64,000 bases of DNA from Vesta saturnalis (taxonomy: Eukaryota; Arthropoda; Insecta; Coleoptera; Lampyridae), in contig JARFJB010002472.1 in NCBI GenBank assembly GCA_036346205.1, positions 5,666,001 to 5,730,000 on the forward strand, written 5' to 3'. Below the pieces are notes generated by a model. It did no database searches, was not told the origin of the DNA, and saw nothing but the letters and a program-made list of their open reading frames with translations. Shown here in pieces: positions 59,376 to 64,000 of the stretch. The position numbers and the translations under genes are program-made. The stretch's first letter is position 1. Each line of letters begins with the position of its first letter.

Positions 59376-60862
59376 GACTTTACCAGTGGTGCTTACAACT
59401 GATGCTAGTCCTGTAGGGGTTGCAGCAGTACTTAGTCATGTGATATATGGTGAAGAGCAACCTATTGCATATGTTTCACGGGCACCAAACAAATCAGAAA
59501 TGAATTACAGTCAATGGGATCGCGAGGTCTTATGAATTATATTTGCTGTTGCCCGGTTTTACGATTATTTCGTACGGAAGACACTTCTTCTTGGTAACCG
59601 ATAATGAACCTCTGAATTTTTGCGTAATATCGAACATTACCACAGATGACGTCTGCTCGACTTCTCAGACATGCATCTATTTTATCGAGATTCAATTACG
59701 CAGTTAGATGTAAGATAGGAAATGGAAAACGTGGATTGTCTTTCAAGAAGTCCTGTCATGCAAAGTTCTAAGTCCAACGACATTTTAATCAATGAAGAAG
59801 TGAATCACATTCACGCAGATCATCACCAGAATAATCGCAAATGAAACTGTAAATGATCCTGAATTACAACAAAAGATACACGAACTCCGTTCTAACTCAG
59901 AAGATTCCCCTTACACTATTTCTAATGGTATTCGTTTCTGGAACGATGGAGTGGTAACACTCGAAACATTAAGAGCTTCAATACTAATCGAATTACACGC
60001 TACGCATGTTGGTATCAGAGAGATGAAGCAGTTGGCACGACGATATGTGTATTGGAAAGGGGTAGACCCTGAAATTGAGAAGCTTGTTCGAAGCTGTGAA
60101 AAATGCGCGTTATTGAGGAATAATCCTACAAAAGTGGAAGTACATCCATGGGATGAACCTGCCACCAATTGGGTGCGAATACACATCGATTATGCCGGAC
60201 CAATTGAAAACTATCATTTCTTAATATGAATGGGTGCAAAATCCAAATGGTTAGAAGTTCGAGTACTTAGAGACGCTCCAACAACTGACGCTACTATTAA
60301 TGTCTTGAACGACATATTTTCGTTTGGTGGTTCTCCCAAATAGCACGTCTCAGACAACGCTACAATCTTCACTAGCGGAGAGTTCAAACAATCCTGCGAA
60401 GAGCGAGGAATGTCCCACAGATGGATAGCTCCAGGCCACCCAGCTACAAATCGGCTCGCCGAGCGAAATGTTCAAACATTTAAAATCAGTTTCTGATGAA
60501 GTAGGAATCCTGTTAGAAAAAGTTAAGGAAATCGTTTTCCATTATTGCGCTACACCACTTGGCTGTGGCATGTCACCAGCAGAACTATATTTACAGAGGA
60601 AAATTCGAATAAAATTGGATGCTGTTTTCCCTATCCTTCTACAAAAGTCAAAACATCCTGCAAAAAAAACCAATAAGAACCTTCAAAAAAGGGGTCCAAA
60701 CCCGCATACATAGAAATAATAATAACATATGGGAGTTCGGTACAATTACAAAGCGTCTAGGAGTACGGCACTACCTTATAAGTCATGACTCTGCGCGGAA
60801 CATTAAACGACATGATATGGGTAGTGCAAAGTGCCGTGAATTTAAATTAAGTGGGGGAGAAC
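59376..60862 (+). pseudogene. Ty3/gypsy RNase H and integrase remnant
   Basis: It starts mid-gene: VVLTTDASPVGVAAVLSH, PIAYVSRAPNKSEMNYSQWD, the RNase H domain with a stop soon after. The integrase zinc domain (59951-60229) has HATHVGIREMKQLARRYVYWKGVD and CEKCALLR (HHCC). The core shows IHIDYAGPIENYHF, HVSDNATIF and HPATNRLAERNVQTFK, so all three acids remain. Stops at 60227, 60342 and others break the frame. It continues to the edge of an LTR. Confidence 0.75.
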
Positions 60863-60998
60863 TGTCACATCCTGTATATTAAAAAATTAGGTTAGGTTGA
60901 CAATATACTGTACAAGAATTTCTTTTAGTTTAGTTAGTGACAGAAATAATAATGCCAAGTTATGTTTTTATTTTATAATGTGCTTTTAATTTTATATA
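60863..60998 (+). repeat. Start of a gypsy 3' LTR (partial)
   Basis: A purine tract AAGTGGGGGAGAAC is followed by TGTCACATCC at 60863, the expected junction of polypurine tract and LTR. The LTR is cut by the foldback element starting at 60999. Confidence 0.55.
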
Positions 60999-62347
60999 CC
61001 GGATGTCCAAGCGTCACGCGACGGAAGATTGTAGCTTCGCTGTTGATTTTTCATTAAAATAATTTATACAAAAGTTATATGGTTCCAATACGTGCACAAC
61101 TTAAAAATATTTTAGCAGGGTGATTCGTAAAAAGGGGGGGTATCAACTTTTTTATTTTAAATGGAACACCCTGTATATCATTACATTTTTGGATAGCCTA
61201 ATGAATAAGCTTTTCAACGATGTATACATTTGTACATATAAAATGCAACGTTGCCAAGTTATTTAACAAAAATGTAATTGTTTTGCTGAATGTAAGGTTT
61301 GCAATAAAAATTAATTCTTGGTTTATTATCTAAGCTGAGACAAATTAGTTCATAATTAAGCTAGGTATAGGCTTTGAAAAGATGTAAACTTTTTATTGAT
61401 ATGTTGAATAGGGGAGAGAAGGCTCCGTGTGAAACTTTAGCATGTTCAACGTACATCAATTCTCTTATTTCTATTGGAACACCCTGTATATTTTGATATG
61501 GGCGAATAGTACTCATAAACACCTAACTTTTATCTAAATATTGTTTCATAACGTAACGATTTAATAGAGATCCGCGATTTAAAAACAATAAAACAAAATT
61601 TTTATATGTCAATTAGGCGTATTTTAACTTGATTTCTTTCAAAACTACTTTTTCACTACATTTGTATTTAGAAGAAAACTTGAATTAAGAGAAGTTAACT
61701 CTAAAGAATTCAACAAGCGTTTCGTAATGTAACCCAACAAATGTTGCATAAAATTAAAAAAATGGAAATATTTTAAAAACGATCAATTTTAGCGGTATCA
61801 ATGTATTTAGTTAGGTCGTTAAGAGTACTATTCACCCATATCAAAATATACAAGGTGTTCCATTTGAAATAAGAGAATTTCTGTACGTTGAACATGCTGA
61901 AGTTTCACACGGAACCTTCTCTCCGCTATTCGATATACCCATAAAACGTTTACATCTTTTTAAAGCCTATACCTAGCTTAATTATATCCCTGAACTAATT
62001 TGTCTCAACTTAGATAATAAACCAAGAATTAATTTTTATTGCTAACCTTACATTCAGGAAAAATACATTTTTGTTGAATAACTTGGCAACGTTGCATTTT
62101 ATATGTACAAATGTATACATCTTTGAAAAGCTTCTTTATTAGGCTATCCAAAAATGTAATGATATGCAGGGTGTTCCATTTAAAATAAAAAGTTGTTATC
62201 CCCCTAATTTTACGAATCACCCTGTAGGTTCTAAAATATTTTTAAGTTGTGCACGTATTGGAACCATATAACTTTTGCTTAAATGATTTTAATGAAAAAT
62301 CAACAGCGAATTCACAATCTTCCGTTACGTGGCGCTTGGACACCCGG
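60999..62347. mobile_element. Large foldback (near-palindromic) element
   Basis: The ends are CCGGATGTCCAAGCGTCACG and the inverted CGTGGCGCTTGGACACCCGG, both next to TA. The arms are inverted over more than 500 bp each, with about 300 bp of spacer (about 61520-61820). Each arm also contains internal CACCCTGTAT/ACAGGGTG-type ends, so the arms are themselves composite. No coding region. Confidence 0.85.
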
Positions 62348-62351
62348 TATA

Positions 62352-63331
62352 ATAAACCAAAGATATAATATTGGTGGAACAATCACAATATACGTTAATG
62401 GTAGCAACAGCTTAAGTAACAAAGCTGTACGTTTGTCATTAGATCTATGGCCTTCTTCATATTATCCTTGCTTCAATTAGGATTAAAAAAAAAGCATTCA
62501 CTCACCTATTGCTGTTAAACTGCAATACAAATTTGTTTTTATGCTGTAACTCTTATGATGCCGTGGTTTTTAACAATTTAAATTGATATATAATACAATA
62601 CAAAGCGAACGTATTGCGTATTATTCAATTACGCACACTCTACGATTTAGCATACATGAAACGACAAGACTGCTATTTTCAATTAAATTCAATCAGTATA
62701 ATGCAACGCTTGTATAATTTAGTTCGAAACTTCACACAAAATAATTGAATACATTTATTATAATATATTTGTTAGATATAAATTGCAGTTTTGCTCTGGA
62801 ATGAATTGATTACTTATTTTACGCTACGACATTCGTTATTAAAGGTAAATTTGGCTATTTACAAAGTGACAAACACTCTGTACACTATTTTCCAAGTGAC
62901 GATTAATAACCATGATTATTTCCTTCGTCTGTCAAATTTGAATTTTTAACCAATAGCTTGCTTGGAAACTGCTTTGATATTACCAATCAAAATAAAATAA
63001 AGCGACTATTCACCTTCGTGCTAAATATTCGACAATTTTTATCAGCATGTTCAATTGTCACCGAAAAGACGGCATTCAACAACCAATAATAATCCACCCG
63101 AAAATTTCAATTTTTTCAAATGATATTATTCACACAATATCCTTTCTGTGTGTTTTTCCTTATACAAATCACTACTAATGGTGTTATAAAGTTTGTTGAT
63201 AATAAATACATAAAATAAACGAAATTAGCATTTTTTCTGAAATTATAATTATATTGTTCACACAATACCCTTTCTGTGTGTTTTTTCTTATACATATAGA
63301 AATGTTGTTGTCCCAGGAAATAATCTTATTA
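62352..63331. other. No gene recognised; one direct repeat
   Basis: 'tcacacaatatcctttctgtgtgtttttccttata' near 63129 recurs with one or two changes near 63259. Otherwise AT-rich. Confidence 0.5.
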
Positions 63332-63557
63332 AATATAACACGACCTCGATAAATTAACTACTATTTTTATTGCTACTAAATTTCTCGTGTATTTTACAAT
63401 TTGTCTCGACATAATTTTGGCATTAATAATCATAGATTAAAGCCTTCGAGCTAGATTATTAATACCAAAATTATGTCTCGACAAATTGATTTTAAAATAC
63501 ACTTGCAATTTAGATGCAATAAAAATAGTCGACTATTTATCGAGGTCTTGTTATATT
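63332..63557. mobile_element. Palindromic MITE-like hairpin
   Basis: The arms (63332-63432 and 63455-63557) are inverted copies with several mismatches. Shared blocks include 'gacataattttgg(c/t)attaataat' and 'acctcgataaat'. The centre is near 63440. No coding content. Confidence 0.75.
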
Positions 63558-63754
63558 ACCGTCGATTATTTACTACACCTAACAAACAACCAATCACAGT
63601 ATGCTATATTCCTCAATTGGACCAATCGGAGCTTTTTTACACTGAATATTTCCTAGTGCGATTTTATTTATGTACAATGTTTTGTTGAATATTTGTAGTG
63701 AACATAATACTTTGCGTAAAACAATAACATAAAAACATAACATATACCCCTCGA

Positions 63755-63948
63755 CCTATGAATTTTTTGGTTAAAACTACAGCAGCTTTTTTTTAATTTC
63801 TTTTTTAGCAAATATTCTCGACTTGATAATTCACAGAGTCCTCGACCTCCGGTTTCGGGCTCTTAATTTGAGTTATTAAGTCTCAAATATTTTCTAACCA
63901 AATTAAAAAAAAAAAGCTGCTGTAGTTTTATCCGGTAAAATTCATAGG
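63755..63948. mobile_element. Palindromic MITE-like hairpin
   Basis: cctatgaattttttggttaa... and 'aaactacagcagctttttttt' at the left match the inverted copies at 63900-63948. A spacer of about 90 bp separates them. Confidence 0.75.
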
Positions 63949-64000
63949 TCTTGGGACATAACCTATGAATAAAAAATTTTCTATAAAGTTGCAAACGTCT

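Overview
The window is AT-rich, intron-poor nuclear DNA from an arthropod, most likely an insect. The evidence is the mix of transposable elements: IS630-Tc1-mariner elements with DD41D spacing and CAGGGTG/CACCCTG ends at TA, a mariner, piggyBac, Penelope-like, BEL/Pao and Ty3/gypsy remnants, an insect-type non-LTR ORF1, and a Polinton/Maverick. There are also long (TA)n microsatellites. I found no convincing host protein-coding gene. Almost every recognisable coding stretch is a mobile-element gene, most carry stops or frameshifts, and several elements are nested inside others.

Layout: 1-9430 holds small hairpins, a decayed DDE transposase, a DD41D element (3665-5549), a piggyBac transposase fragment, a piggyBac-like non-autonomous element with a nested 800-bp inverted-repeat element, and a tRNA-like gene at 8704-8777 with a half copy at 5886. 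9628-11328 holds two further DDE transposons. 13330-13863 is a probable Penelope-like N-terminus.

15223-25015 is the most notable object: a 9.8-kb Polinton/Maverick with about 1-kb terminal inverted repeats (5'-AG...CT-3') and a 6-bp target duplication with one mismatch. It keeps virion-type genes in order: unknown ORFs, a PLA2-like/minor-capsid region, a cysteine protease, a second structural protein, a double-jelly-roll major capsid protein, a packaging ATPase, a DUF8207-like protein and a fibre-like stub. A small opposite-strand gene starts at the right TIR. No DNA polymerase B and no integrase are visible. All larger genes are broken. Its TIRs are packed with TCAAGGTCA, the extended half-site bound by FTZ-F1/ERR-type nuclear receptors.

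25022-44690 holds four more DD41D/mariner-type elements (28007-30925 with 723-bp TIRs and an intron; 31130-31958; 32159-34233; 42913-44690). It also holds an intact gag-like ORF1-only non-LTR insertion (37259-38827) with a 16-bp target duplication inside an LTR-like repeat, and gypsy integrase remnants. 45236-46827 is a Penelope-like 3' half split by a 735-bp solo LTR. 47760-51350 is a BEL/Pao pol. 52058-57022 is a cluster of DD41D-type foldback and TIR elements bordered by (TA)n tracts. 58328-59375 is a kilobase of pure GA-rich purine repeat abutting a gypsy RNaseH-integrase fragment (59376-60862). 60999-62347 is a large foldback element, and two hairpin elements close the window. The parts do not form a host pathway. 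The region reads as a transposon graveyard in which the Polinton's virion genes are the only co-functional set.
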